A stretch of 64,000 bases of DNA from G963555815 sp965249615 [NCBI: bacterium] (GTDB lineage: Bacteria > UBA8248 > JACPRG01). The stretch lies in contig CBDFMI010000006.1 in assembly GCA_965249615.1 (NCBI GenBank), positions 496,001-560,000 on the forward strand. The letters are read 5' to 3'. Below, one piece after another: positions 28,324-36,665 of the stretch; position 1 is the first letter of the stretch, and every line of letters starts with the position of its first letter. A model generated the notes under the pieces. The model did no database searches and was not told where the DNA came from. It saw only the letters and a list, made by a program, of their open reading frames with translations. A program made the translations under genes and the position numbers.

Positions 28324-29736
28324 ATGAATCCAAGACACGATCGGCTGAAACGGGTTCGCGAAAAGGGTTTCGATCCCTACCCGGCCCGCTGTCACAAGAA
28401 GACGCCCATCGGCCCGCTCAAGGAGAAGGGGGCCACGTCCGCCTGGGTGGCTGGCCGCCTGGTGAAACTTGAATCGGAGAGAAAGAAAAGTCTTGAGGTT
28501 CAGGACATGTCGGGGACCCTGGCTTGTCATGTCGAGGCCGGAGACTGCTCTGAAGGACTGGATATTTTGGACCTCCTCGAGCTCGGGGACCTGGTGGAGG
28601 TTCAGGTGGAGCGCAGAGGAGGGGGCTATCACGTCCAGAAGATCATTCTTCTCGCCAAGGCCCTTCGTCCTCTGGATGGAGCAAACTTTCTGCCCGAGCC
28701 CTCTGTCATGTACCGCCGGGCGGCTATCCTGTGGACGATTCGAAATTTCTTCGACGCCCGGGGATTTCTCGAGGTGGAGACCCCCCTCCTTCAGGAGGCA
28801 GGAGATCCAAGCCCCCACCTCCACCCCTTTTTCACCGAGTATTGGCACCCGTCAGGGAGGCGGACGTGCTGTCTTCCCACCTCGCCCGAATTCCCCATGA
28901 AAAGGCTCCTTGGGGCGGGCTATGAGCGCATCTACCAGATCTCGAAATTCTTTAGGAACGCAGAGCGCTCACCCCTTCACAACCCTGAGTTCACGGGCAT
29001 CGAGTGGTATGAAGCCTATGAGGATTACGAAGAGGCCATGAGAACGACGGAAACCCTTTTGCAGAACGTCTGCCAAGAAACCCTGGGCCAAAAACATTTT
29101 AAGTATCAGGGGAAGGAAGTAGACTTCTCGGTTTTCGAGCGCCTTTCAGTAGATGAGGCATTCCTGCGCTATGCGGAGATTGATCTCGAGAGATGCGGGG
29201 AGCGAGGGCGTCTGGCCGAGGCCGCCGCCTCCCGGGGGGTCCACGTGGCGTTGGACGACACCTGGGAAGATCTCTTCTTCAAGGTGTCTCTCCAGTTTGT
29301 TGAGCCCCGCCTGGGTCAGGGCCGGCCCACCCTCCTTTATGACTACCCCTGTCCCCTGGCGATGCTGGCGAAGCGCAAGCGTTCTTGTCCCCGGGTGGCC
29401 GAGCGGTTTGAGGTTTATATTGCAGGCCTGGAGGTGGCCAACGGCTACACTGAGCTCAATGACCCGCAGGAGCAGAGGGCCCGCTGGCAAGAGGCCCAGC
29501 GCAGATCGGCGGGTTTCAGAGACCGCCCGGTCCCTCTGGATGAGGCCCTGCTGGCCGCCATGGAGGCCGGGATCCCCCCGGCGGCCGGGGTCGCCATGGG
29601 GGCAGACCGGGTTGTGATGCTCCTTGCTGATCGCCCCAGCATCCAAGAGGTCCTCTTCTTCCCCTTTTCGGAGAGCCCACAAGGAGGGGTGGCGGCGCCA
29701 CAAAAGACACAAAAAAAAGCCGTTCCCCTCTCCTGA
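28324..29736 (+). CDS. EpmA/GenX-like lysyl-tRNA-synthetase paralogue with an added N-terminal OB-fold
   Basis: EpmA attaches beta-lysine to elongation factor P. Class II synthetase motifs are clear. ETPLLQEAGDPSPHLHPF and LPTSPEFPMKRLLGAGYERIYQISKFFRN follow the EpmA pattern. Motif 2 is FRNAERSPLHNPEFTGIEWYEAY, and EVANGYTELNDPQEQRARW and motif 3 GVAMGADRVVMLL follow. Unlike E. coli EpmA (about 325 residues), this 470-residue protein has about 115 N-terminal residues of OB-fold type (AWVAGRLVKLESERKKSLEVQD, LGDLVEVQVERRG), as in the anticodon-binding domain of LysRS. The ATG at 28324 has AAAGG upstream. No efp or epmB is in the window. A reduced LysRS is the alternative, but the catalytic core reads as EpmA. 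Confidence 0.78.
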   Translation: MNPRHDRLKRVREKGFDPYPARCHKKTPIGPLKEKGATSAWVAGRLVKLESERKKSLEVQDMSGTLACHVEAGDCSEGLDILDLLELGDLVEVQVERRGGGYHVQKIILLAKALRPLDGANFLPEPSVMYRRAAILWTIRNFFDARGFLEVETPLLQEAGDPSPHLHPFFTEYWHPSGRRTCCLPTSPEFPMKRLLGAGYERIYQISKFFRNAERSPLHNPEFTGIEWYEAYEDYEEAMRTTETLLQNVCQETLGQKHFKYQGKEVDFSVFERLSVDEAFLRYAEIDLERCGERGRLAEAAASRGVHVALDDTWEDLFFKVSLQFVEPRLGQGRPTLLYDYPCPLAMLAKRKRSCPRVAERFEVYIAGLEVANGYTELNDPQEQRARWQEAQRRSAGFRDRPVPLDEALLAAMEAGIPPAAGVAMGADRVVMLLADRPSIQEVLFFPFSESPQGGVAAPQKTQKKAVPLS

Positions 29737-29741
29737 TCATC

Positions 29742-30938
29742 ATGAACCCTCGGGCGACTTTAAACAGCAGGGCCCTAAAACGCCTTCGCGGAGGCCACCC
29801 CTGGGTTTTCCGGAGCGATATCCTGGCGGTGGAGGATGCGAAAACCGGGTCCCTCGTCCGCCTCCTTGACCACCGGGGACGATTTCAAGGCCAGGCCTTC
29901 TTCAATCCTGAATCCCAGATTTGCCTTCGTGTCGTGACGCGAGAGGATGTCGCCGTCGATCAGACCTTCTGGCGGGATAAGGTCGAGCGCGCCCTCTTGC
30001 ATCGGCGTCAAGTGGTCTCAGGGACCACCGCCTACCGCCTCATCTATTCAGAAGCCGACGGCATACCGGGCCTCATCGCCGACCTCTACGGGGACATCTT
30101 GGTGGTTCAAACCCTCACGGCCGCCGCAGACCAGAATTTTTCGCAGTGGTTGTCGTTGCTCTCAGAGAAAATCTCTTTCCAGGGGGTTCTCGCCAAGAAC
30201 GATGTGAAGGTGCGGGCCCTGGAGGGCCTTCCTCTGGAGGTCCGAGTGGTCGAGGGACAGGTCCCCGATGTCGTTGAAGTGGAGGAGGGACCGGTCCGGT
30301 ATCGAGTCTCCCTCCACAGCGCTCAAAAAACCGGGGCCTTTTTGGACCAGCGGGAGAACCGTCTGGCCGCGGGGCGCTACGCCAGAGGGCGGATCCTTGA
30401 CGCCTTCTGCTATCACGGTGGATTTGGCCTCCACATGGCGCAAGAAGCCCAGGAAGTGGTCGGAGTGGAAATCTCGGCCGCCTCGGCGGAGGTCGCCAGG
30501 GCCAACGCGGAGCTGAACGGCCTAGAACTTCGGATCGAGGTTCAAAACGCGTTCGACTACCTGAGGAAGCTGGACCGCCAGGGCGAACGTTTCGACACCA
30601 TCGTCCTCGACCCCCCCGCTTTCGCCAAGAGCCGGGCGTCTTTGGCCCAGGCCCTTCGCGGCTATAAAGAGATCAACCTGAGGGCCATGAAGTGCCTTTC
30701 TCCCGGAGGAAGGCTCATCACTTCCTCCTGCTCCTATCACCTCACGGTCGAGGGTTTCCGATCCCTTCTGGTGGAGGCGGCCGGGGATTCGGGAAGAGGA
30801 TTTCGCCTCGTCGAGCAAAGGACCCAGGCGAGGGACCATCCCATCTCCTTGACTTTCCCCGAGTCCCAGTATCTCAAGTGTTTTATCCTGGAGGAGCTGG
30901 GGTCACCCGAGATCCAAAAGACCCTGCAGGGGCGCTAA
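29742..30938 (+). CDS. RlmI-like class I SAM-dependent rRNA methyltransferase
   Basis: RlmI makes m5C1962 in 23S rRNA. The 398-residue product has an N-terminal PUA domain (LKRLRGGHPWVFRSDI). A middle domain contains YRVSLHSAQKTGAFLDQREN. The SAM domain has ILDAFCYHGGFGLHMAQ, VVGVEISAASAEVARANAEL, the catalytic-region DTIVLDPPAFAKSR and the SSCSYHLTVEGF loop, which in the family contributes a Cys. It starts five bases after the EpmA-like gene. Assignment to RlmI rather than a close paralogue is by overall architecture. Confidence 0.9.
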   Translation: MNPRATLNSRALKRLRGGHPWVFRSDILAVEDAKTGSLVRLLDHRGRFQGQAFFNPESQICLRVVTREDVAVDQTFWRDKVERALLHRRQVVSGTTAYRLIYSEADGIPGLIADLYGDILVVQTLTAAADQNFSQWLSLLSEKISFQGVLAKNDVKVRALEGLPLEVRVVEGQVPDVVEVEEGPVRYRVSLHSAQKTGAFLDQRENRLAAGRYARGRILDAFCYHGGFGLHMAQEAQEVVGVEISAASAEVARANAELNGLELRIEVQNAFDYLRKLDRQGERFDTIVLDPPAFAKSRASLAQALRGYKEINLRAMKCLSPGGRLITSSCSYHLTVEGFRSLLVEAAGDSGRGFRLVEQRTQARDHPISLTFPESQYLKCFILEELGSPEIQKTLQGR

Positions 30939-30964
30939 AAAGGACGTATTACTGGAGGGATCCG

Positions 30965-31192
30965 ATGGCGAGTGATGAGACTACGACTGGAGAATTGTTT
31001 GGTCACGTAGCTGGTTTCGGAGGGCTTGGTGTTTGGGTATTGACCTGGATTTTTGTGGGCAATCCATTTTTTGGTGCCGTGGCCGGACTTATTTTTGCCC
31101 TGGGAGTTGGCGTTTTTTATAGTGCGATAAAACTTATTCAGATCTTGTTACGTGAAAGATCAATAGTTGAGTATAAAGGTGTAGGAGAATAA
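30965..31192 (+). CDS. Small membrane protein in the AT-richer patch (first part of an interrupted frame)
   Basis: This encodes 75 residues from an ATG preceded by GGAGGGA. A polar start (MASDETTTGELFGHVAGFGG) is followed by two hydrophobic segments (LGVWVLTWIFVGNPFFGAVA and AGLIFALGVGVFYSAIKLIQ) and a short charged tail ending at TAA 31190-31192. The same frame continues after the TAA with further hydrophobic sequence to 31420. This may therefore be the first half of a longer four-helix protein or a complete small protein. I recognise no family. Codon use is visibly AT-richer than the RlmI-like gene just upstream. Confidence 0.6.
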   Translation: MASDETTTGELFGHVAGFGGLGVWVLTWIFVGNPFFGAVAGLIFALGVGVFYSAIKLIQILLRERSIVEYKGVGE

Positions 31193-31420
31193 CCGCTTGG
31201 CAGCTTTGGTGTTTGGGGGATACCCGTTGTCCTGAGTGCATTTGCCTTAATGAGGGTCCCTGGACACGAAGTTCTTATAACTATTGCAGCGTTATGGATG
31301 GGAATGGTTTCGATTGCTAATGGGAAAAGAACTCGCAAAACCCTGCGGACCATTTCAGGGATTTTGTGCATAATCGGAGGAATTACAAACGGAGTGATAT
31401 TCTTTTTAGCATTGCAATAG
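31193..31420 (+). pseudogene. In-frame continuation of the small membrane protein beyond a TAA
   Basis: Read in the frame of the preceding gene, the 75 codons before the TAG at 31418-31420 give PLGSFGVWGIPVVLSAFALM, a charged connector (RVPGHE), VLITIAALWMGMVSIANGKR and TISGILCIIGGITNGVIFFL. These are three more membrane-like stretches. The first usable ATG is at 31250, which would make a separate 56-residue protein without a clear ribosome site. Either a nonsense mutation split one protein of about 150 residues, or this is a second overlooked small membrane protein. The hydrophobic pattern across the TAA favours one ancestral gene. Confidence 0.45.
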
Positions 31421-31465
31421 ATGCCTGAGTAATGTCTCCAATTCGCTTAACAGAGGAGATTCGAG

Positions 31466-31660
31466 GTGAGTATCATATCGTCACCTGTTACAGGGTGTGC
31501 TCATTGTAAGGGAACAGGTACATGTAAACGCAACGCCCCAGCCTCCTGTGACGCTTGCATAAAAGTAGCGGGAGTCAAGAAAGATTGGGATGCGATCGTT
31601 GCGTGCTCTGTCTGTGGCGGGGCTGGGAAAGTTGCGATCAGACAGGTGAAGGAGAACTGA
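31466..31660 (+). CDS. Zinc-ribbon-like CxxC peptide (64 residues)
   Basis: GTG start with GAGGAGA upstream. The product holds three CxxC pairs: CAHCKGTGTC (11-20), CDAC (28-31) and CSVCGGAGK (47-55). The first and last resemble the CxxCxGxG knuckles of the DnaJ zinc domain, so a zinc-binding fold is likely. No J-domain, enzyme motif or membrane segment is present. It lies in the AT-richer patch, between the interrupted membrane protein and the TIR-like gene, on the same strand as both. Its function is unknown. Confidence 0.7.
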   Translation: MSIISSPVTGCAHCKGTGTCKRNAPASCDACIKVAGVKKDWDAIVACSVCGGAGKVAIRQVKEN

Positions 31661-31700
31661 ATGGCAGATAGTACGGTCCTCCTTTGATTAGAGATCATTG

Positions 31701-32702
31701 ATGGCATACATACCACCTAAACGCACAAACCCAAAGAACGAACACTGCTTCTTCGGTCTTCCAGCTTGTGGCTTCACCTTTGAAAGTGGCCCCACCTGCT
31801 TTATTGCCTGTTCAAGCAAGGGCCTTACTCACGAAATACAAATTTTAGAGCACCTTTTGCCGGAATACAATTATGTTCCTAGGATAGCTGTGTCTTCAGT
31901 TGAACCTTCTACAAATATATTTTGTGCAAAGATTTGCTCGCAAATAATCCAGTCTCACTTTTGCATTGCGCTTCTAACAAGTAGTCCACATAAAGATAAT
32001 CCGGGAATAAGAATTCATAACCCCAATGTTCATTTTGAATACGGTTTAATGAAGAGCATGAACAAATATGTAATTCCATTCCAGCATGAGGATGAGTCTC
32101 TCCCTTTTAACGTAGCCGGTTTGGATACTGTCAGGTACAGCACGGAGAATTTTCGTGACAAAGCGAGAGAGCAGATTGAAATTGCTATTACGAGGTTTAG
32201 CCCACCATCAGAGACCAAAATGGGCCAGAAGCAGATTGCGACAGAGCTTATTACATACATATATGCTCTTGGCTACCGGATATCACGGTTAGAAAACGAT
32301 ACGATGCAAAATCTTTATGACATTGGAAGTGCTTTCGGATTTTATTTATTGGACGGGCCCCGGATTATTTATCTTGGTGTTTTTCCACATCTAGACAACA
32401 AAGAAATTACGCTTCGGGTGGTAAGGCTTTTGCGCAACTTGGATTCTTCTCGGTCGACATATCTTCGGGAGGACTTGCCCTCTGTAGTTCCAATAGAACA
32501 GAGGAGGCAACTCGCTGATTTCTTGATACATAATACTTCCGTGTGGATCTATGTAGGCGATCAGGTGGACACCAAGGCGCTGGGTGAACGCATCCAAAAG
32601 TTACGAGAGGGACTAGGTGATGAAATGGATCTAAAATTTTTATCGGCGGAGTCTGTAAAGGAGTCTATGGAGACTGAGTATAAAGAATTAGAGGAGATTT
32701 GA
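31701..32702 (+). CDS. TIR-like nucleotide-binding domain protein, candidate defence or signalling effector
   Basis: The 333-residue product has an N-terminal domain laid out like TIR-like/nucleotide-binding proteins. It has a first strand CFIACSSKGLTHEIQILEHL (33-52) and a second-messenger-type loop VSSVEPSTN. SHFCIALLTSS (85-95) follows, then HNPNVHFEYGLMKSMNKYVI (107-126) with E113 in the usual catalytic-Glu region, and LPFNVAGLDTVRY (134-146). Family members cleave NAD+ or bind nucleotides in anti-phage systems. The C-terminal half (about 175-333) is alpha/beta, includes IIYLGVFPHLDNKEITL and VWIYVGDQVDTKALGERI, and is unfamiliar to me. It has clearly AT-richer codons than its neighbours, suggesting recent transfer. 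ATG 31701 is preferred to TTG 31698. Function is inferred, not shown. Confidence 0.62.
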   Translation: MAYIPPKRTNPKNEHCFFGLPACGFTFESGPTCFIACSSKGLTHEIQILEHLLPEYNYVPRIAVSSVEPSTNIFCAKICSQIIQSHFCIALLTSSPHKDNPGIRIHNPNVHFEYGLMKSMNKYVIPFQHEDESLPFNVAGLDTVRYSTENFRDKAREQIEIAITRFSPPSETKMGQKQIATELITYIYALGYRISRLENDTMQNLYDIGSAFGFYLLDGPRIIYLGVFPHLDNKEITLRVVRLLRNLDSSRSTYLREDLPSVVPIEQRRQLADFLIHNTSVWIYVGDQVDTKALGERIQKLREGLGDEMDLKFLSAESVKESMETEYKELEEI

Positions 32703-32756
32703 GATTCTGGATACTGGAACCCCACTAAAAATCAGGACCCTATCTGACGCGATCTC

Positions 32757-32777
32757 AGAGGAACAAGCGTTTCCTCT
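32757..32777. terminator. Inverted repeat between convergent genes
   Basis: AGAGGAA (32757-32763) and TTCCTCT (32771-32777) form a perfect 7-bp stem with a 7-base loop. It sits between the convergent TIR-like gene and the GT4 gene, where a bidirectional terminator is expected. There is no long T-tract on either side, so the call is weak. Confidence 0.4.
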
Positions 32778-32801
32778 AGGGAAGAGTGTTCAGCTCGTTC
32801 C

Positions 32802-33989
32802 TCAGAACCCCAAGTGCCGGTAGACTTCCCGATAGCGGGTCAGACCCGTCTCCAGTCCAAATTCTTCGGCCACCTTGCGGCATCGGCGTGCGAGAGTGTC
32901 CCCCTCTGCCCGTAAATTTCGAATCTCCTCGGCGGCCTGGAGAAACCCCGCCTCATCCAGCGCGGGGAGAATGGCCCCCACCCTTTGTCCTCGGACCACC
33001 TTTTCTGTATCTCCGATCCCGGGGGTGACGACGACGGGGAGCCCACAGGCCAGGTATTCCGCCAGCTTGGTGGGAGACATTCCGATGCGGGCGAAGGAGG
33101 GTCGGGCGAAGATGAGTCCCACGTCGGCGCGCTTCAGATAGCCGGGGATGTCCTCATGGGAGACACTTCGAACCTCGACCCGATCGGCAGGAACCCCGGC
33201 GCCGCTGACAGCCTTGCGGGCGAGATCGTCATAACCGTTGGAGAGAATGAGAAGACGGGCCTGGTCAAAAACGTTTAACGCGGACCGGAAGAAGGCCACC
33301 AGTTCCTCTGTGAGATAGTACCCTCCGAGAGAGCCGGCGTAGACAAAAATGGGGCCGGGGCCAGGGGGTGTTGGTTCTGGCAAAAACTTCTGAAGGTCTA
33401 CACAGCACGGGATGACTGTGACCCCCTCCCTGCGGGGAGGCGAGATGAAATCCCCAGAGGCCAGAAGTTTCCTGAGGGCCTCCGTCAGGACAATCACGGC
33501 CTCGGCCCGCGCCAGACAGCGCCTCTCCAGCCACGAGATCACCCGAAATCGAAGCGACCGCCGTGACCACCTCCCGGCGTCCGCATACTCCTCGGCCAGC
33601 AGGGCTCGCGCGTTGAAGAGAAAGGGACGACGAAGGGCCCGTGCCACGCCGTACCCCATGGCGGCGGGCAATGTGCCTCGGGCCTCGATCACCTGAATAC
33701 CCTCCCGCCAGGTGACCCAGGCGGCCAAAAGTGCCCCTCGAAAGATGTCATAGAGCGTGGCGGCCAGGGGAAGGGTCTTGTGGTATCTGAGCCACCTCCA
33801 ATGGATCCCCTCTTGGGCCAGCTCCGCGCGCTGTCGCTTGCCATCCTTTGAGTCTTTTTCGAACGTGAGGAGCCAGACCTTTGCCCCCATTCGGGCGAGG
33901 CCGCGAAGGTAGGGAAGGCCCTGAGATTGCATGAGGGGTTCTGAGACCCCGTTATAGGAAAGAAAGAGAACCTTTGGCGAGGAAGACAA
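32802..33989 (-). CDS. GT4-family glycosyltransferase
   Basis: This is a 395-residue GT-B-fold retaining glycosyltransferase. The N-terminal domain starts VLFLSYNGVSEPLMQSQGLP and contains AVIVLTEALRKLL. The C-terminal donor domain has PIFVYAGSLGGYYLTEELVAFF, VSHEDIPGYLKRADVGLIFARP and the nucleotide-binding KLAEYLACGLPVVVTPGIGDTEKVV. It is the last gene of the minus-strand polysaccharide block and abuts the AT-richer patch. Donor and acceptor are not predictable. Confidence 0.88.
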   Translation of the reverse strand: MSSSPKVLFLSYNGVSEPLMQSQGLPYLRGLARMGAKVWLLTFEKDSKDGKRQRAELAQEGIHWRWLRYHKTLPLAATLYDIFRGALLAAWVTWREGIQVIEARGTLPAAMGYGVARALRRPFLFNARALLAEEYADAGRWSRRSLRFRVISWLERRCLARAEAVIVLTEALRKLLASGDFISPPRREGVTVIPCCVDLQKFLPEPTPPGPGPIFVYAGSLGGYYLTEELVAFFRSALNVFDQARLLILSNGYDDLARKAVSGAGVPADRVEVRSVSHEDIPGYLKRADVGLIFARPSFARIGMSPTKLAEYLACGLPVVVTPGIGDTEKVVRGQRVGAILPALDEAGFLQAAEEIRNLRAEGDTLARRCRKVAEEFGLETGLTRYREVYRHLGF

Positions 33990-34048
33990 GGGGGATGAGG
34001 GGCAGTCCGAGGGCGAGAGGGACTCGCGCTGAGAGAGACGGGCTTCCC

Positions 34049-35926
34049 TCAGATGACCCTCTCCTCAGGTCCAGGCGAGGGGGGGAGGAAGTAGAAGGCG
34101 AAACTTCCACCCGCCAGGACCAGCCAGACTGGTGTCAACAGGTCTCGGAGGCGGAATACGGTGCCCGTATTACCGCCGACCATGGCGATGGTCGTACTGG
34201 CGATGAGAAGAAAGCAGAAGACAACGAAGAAGACCCCCCGCCGCCGCCGCAGCAGCCACAATCCCGCCAGGCCGAGGGGGAGACTGAGAATCCAGAGGAG
34301 CATTTGTGGAACCGTAGGAAGGAATGAGAGAGAGGGAATAGCCCAGAGCCTCGGCTCTAACCAAAAATGATAATGGCCAAGGCCCACCGCCCGGACGACG
34401 TCCCCGGCGTCAATATCCCTCGCGAAGGTCTCCGGCTCCGAGTGCCCGTAAAGCCTTCGATCCCAGATCTCGTAGAAATGGCCCGCCTCTCCCGTGGTCG
34501 TCCCCCTTTGCGCGGAGAAGGTCCAGAAGAGCGCTCGTTCGGCCTGCTGACGGGCCTGTGGGCTTGCGATCCCCACGGCCAGGACCCCGAGCAGGGCCAG
34601 GGCGACAAGACGGGACTTTCTCATTAGGAGGCGCCATAGAAGGAAGAGAGAGCCTAGGGCCACGACGAGGATCGGCACCACTCCGAAGGGAAAGCGGATT
34701 AGCAGGGCCGCGACAGCGGCAAGGGCCCCTAAGGCCAGCTGTCCCCAGCGACCGTAGAGAAAATAGCGGACCATGGCCCAGACACTCGCCAGGGTGAGGG
34801 CTGTGAAGAGGGGGTCCTTGAGGGAATCCAACGTCCAGAGGATGAGGGAGGGAAAGCAGGCCGTCAGGACACCCGCCACACACGCCGCCTTACGGCCAAA
34901 TAGATCCCGCCCCATGCCGAAGGCGAGAAGAGGAAGGACACCTCCCAGGATGGGGTTGATGAATCTAGCGGAGAGGACGGCATCGGGGCCGAAAAAGTAG
35001 AAGTAGAGGGCGGGAAAGAGGAGATAGCCTGTGCTCCCGTAATCCTGCCGGAGCTCATAGATGGCGTGGGGCCAGACCTCGCCCCCCCGCCAGAGCTGGG
35101 CCATGCTCCAGGCCTTGGCCGTGAAGTAGCCCCCGTCGCCAAAGGCCATGGGAATGTGCAGGTCATAGTTGTCCAGGGCGTGGTGGTCGTAGTAGATCCC
35201 TTTGGCCAAGAGCCCCGCTTGGACCAGGGCCAGAATCCCCAGTCGAAGGAGGACAGCCCCGAGAAAAAGGCGTGAGAGAAAGAGTCCATCTCGTTGAGAG
35301 CCCACCCGCCGAAGTGCCAGCGTAACCCCGGCGATGACCAGCGCCAGAAAGAAACCGCCCGAAGATCCGAACCAACCCACCCCAAGGAGAATCCCTGCGC
35401 CTAGAGCAAGGGCCAGGGGGGGGTGAGTGTTCGTCACAACAGAGGGCCCGTCGGCGCGAGGTCCCCGACGGACCCTCCACAGTCTCGCCAGGGTGCTCGC
35501 TTCCCAAAAACGCCGAAGCCCCCCCTCGGGGCCCCAAAGGGCAAGGGCTGCAACCACCCAAAGGAGAGCCCTCAAAACGACGCCGTCGGCATTGAGGTTC
35601 CCGCCAAGGGAGATTACAAGGGTGAGGTTCCCGATGAGGAGTCCCATTAAAAGGGCACCGAGCGTCCGTTGAGGGGAATACCTAAAGTCCTCTTGAAGCT
35701 GGGAGATTCCGTTGTATAAGAAGCTTCCCCGCCACAGGGACGTCAGGGCGCCGAGTGCCCCCCTGCCTGCCCGCCTGAGGGTTTTCAGCAGGCCGCTCCC
35801 CGCGACTAAGAAAGACCACCGGCCGGGGACCTCTTTCTGGGGATCAGCCCCCAGCCAAGCGAAGGCCAAAAGGCCCCAGCGAAGGATGAGAGAGTCCCTG
35901 GAAATTTCCCCCCACTGCTTTTGCAT
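34049..35926 (-). CDS. Polytopic GT39/ArnT-like membrane glycosyltransferase
   Basis: The 625-residue protein has about a dozen hydrophobic segments. The first is preceded by a soluble stretch, and the rest are arranged like lipid-phosphate-sugar-dependent transferases. The periplasmic loop YDHHALDNYDLHIPMAFGDG and the segment GSTGYLLFPALYFYFFGPDA-VLSARFINPILG match the pattern of GT39/GT83 proteins. In those proteins an acidic residue after the first helix is catalytic. ACFPSLILWTLDSLKDPLF is also typical. It lies next to a DPM1-like GT2 gene that would make its polyprenyl-phosphate-sugar donor. The acceptor is unknown. Confidence 0.7.
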   Translation of the reverse strand: MQKQWGEISRDSLILRWGLLAFAWLGADPQKEVPGRWSFLVAGSGLLKTLRRAGRGALGALTSLWRGSFLYNGISQLQEDFRYSPQRTLGALLMGLLIGNLTLVISLGGNLNADGVVLRALLWVVAALALWGPEGGLRRFWEASTLARLWRVRRGPRADGPSVVTNTHPPLALALGAGILLGVGWFGSSGGFFLALVIAGVTLALRRVGSQRDGLFLSRLFLGAVLLRLGILALVQAGLLAKGIYYDHHALDNYDLHIPMAFGDGGYFTAKAWSMAQLWRGGEVWPHAIYELRQDYGSTGYLLFPALYFYFFGPDAVLSARFINPILGGVLPLLAFGMGRDLFGRKAACVAGVLTACFPSLILWTLDSLKDPLFTALTLASVWAMVRYFLYGRWGQLALGALAAVAALLIRFPFGVVPILVVALGSLFLLWRLLMRKSRLVALALLGVLAVGIASPQARQQAERALFWTFSAQRGTTTGEAGHFYEIWDRRLYGHSEPETFARDIDAGDVVRAVGLGHYHFWLEPRLWAIPSLSFLPTVPQMLLWILSLPLGLAGLWLLRRRRGVFFVVFCFLLIASTTIAMVGGNTGTVFRLRDLLTPVWLVLAGGSFAFYFLPPSPGPEERVI

Positions 35927-35964
35927 ATCCTCGGATACCTTCCTAACGCTGATGGTCCATTCCT

Positions 35965-36663
35965 TTAACCCAGGAAGCGATATCTCAGGATGGTGAATAA
36001 GACTCGAAAGCCGGCCGACCAGTGCAACTTCTTTCCGGCTTGCCGGTCTCGAGGCGCGTAGGCGACAGGAACTTCCAGGATTTTCAGTCCTCGCCGGAGG
36101 GTCTTGGTTGTGAGTTCGGCGTCGAAGTCAAAGCCATTGCAGACGAGGGGAACGGAGCGGATGAAGTCCGCCTGGAAGACTTTATGGCCTGTGCACATGT
36201 CCGTGAGCTGTGCCCCGAAAAGGAGGTTCGTTGCCCACGTGACGATCCGATTGCCGAGATAGCTCCCCTGATTGGTATCGCCCCTGCCTTTGGAGAAACG
36301 AGAGCCAAAAACCACCCGGGCTTCCCCCTGAAGGATGGGGGCGATGAGGGCGGGAAACTCCCTGGGGTGGAGTTCCAGATCCGCATCCTGGATGAGGAGG
36401 ATGTCGCCTGTGGCCTCCTGAAATCCACGCCGAACGGCCGCCCCCTTTCCCATCCGCTTCTCCTCCAGGATGAGGCGGATGGGAGGAGTCGCTATCTCCT
36501 GAAGGAGCTCCCGGGTCCCGTCGTCGGAACATCCGTCCAGGACGAGGATCTCCTTCTCCAGGCCCACGTCGACCGCGCAGACCCGTTTCAGGACCTCGGC
36601 GATGGTCTCCCGCTCGTTGAAGGCGGGGATGATGATGGAGAGGCGCTGATAGGGGTGGTTCAT
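35965..36663 (-). CDS. DPM1-like GT2 glycosyltransferase
   Basis: This is a 232-residue GT-A enzyme that should transfer a hexose to polyprenyl phosphate. It has LSIIIPAFNERETIAEVLKR, ILVLDGCSDDGTRELL, EKRMGKGAAVRRGFQEATGD, ILLIQDADLELHPREFPALI (the DAD motif that binds metal and nucleotide) and DMCTGHKVFQADFIRSVP. No membrane anchor is visible, as in the short dolichol-phosphate-mannose synthases. It begins two bases after the nucleotidyltransferase stop and is followed by the GT39-type gene. Confidence 0.88.
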   Translation of the reverse strand: MNHPYQRLSIIIPAFNERETIAEVLKRVCAVDVGLEKEILVLDGCSDDGTRELLQEIATPPIRLILEEKRMGKGAAVRRGFQEATGDILLIQDADLELHPREFPALIAPILQGEARVVFGSRFSKGRGDTNQGSYLGNRIVTWATNLLFGAQLTDMCTGHKVFQADFIRSVPLVCNGFDFDAELTTKTLRRGLKILEVPVAYAPRDRQAGKKLHWSAGFRVLFTILRYRFLG

Positions 36664-36665
36664 GG

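Noticed and set aside
30692-30964. Upstream extension of the small membrane protein into the rlmI-like gene
   Set aside because: It would overlap the conserved C-terminus of the methyltransferase. The ATG at 30965 has its own GGAGGGA.
30939-32801. Mobile element boundaries around the AT-richer patch
   Set aside because: No integrase, transposase, tRNA target or flanking direct repeat could be seen, so only the composition shift is reported.
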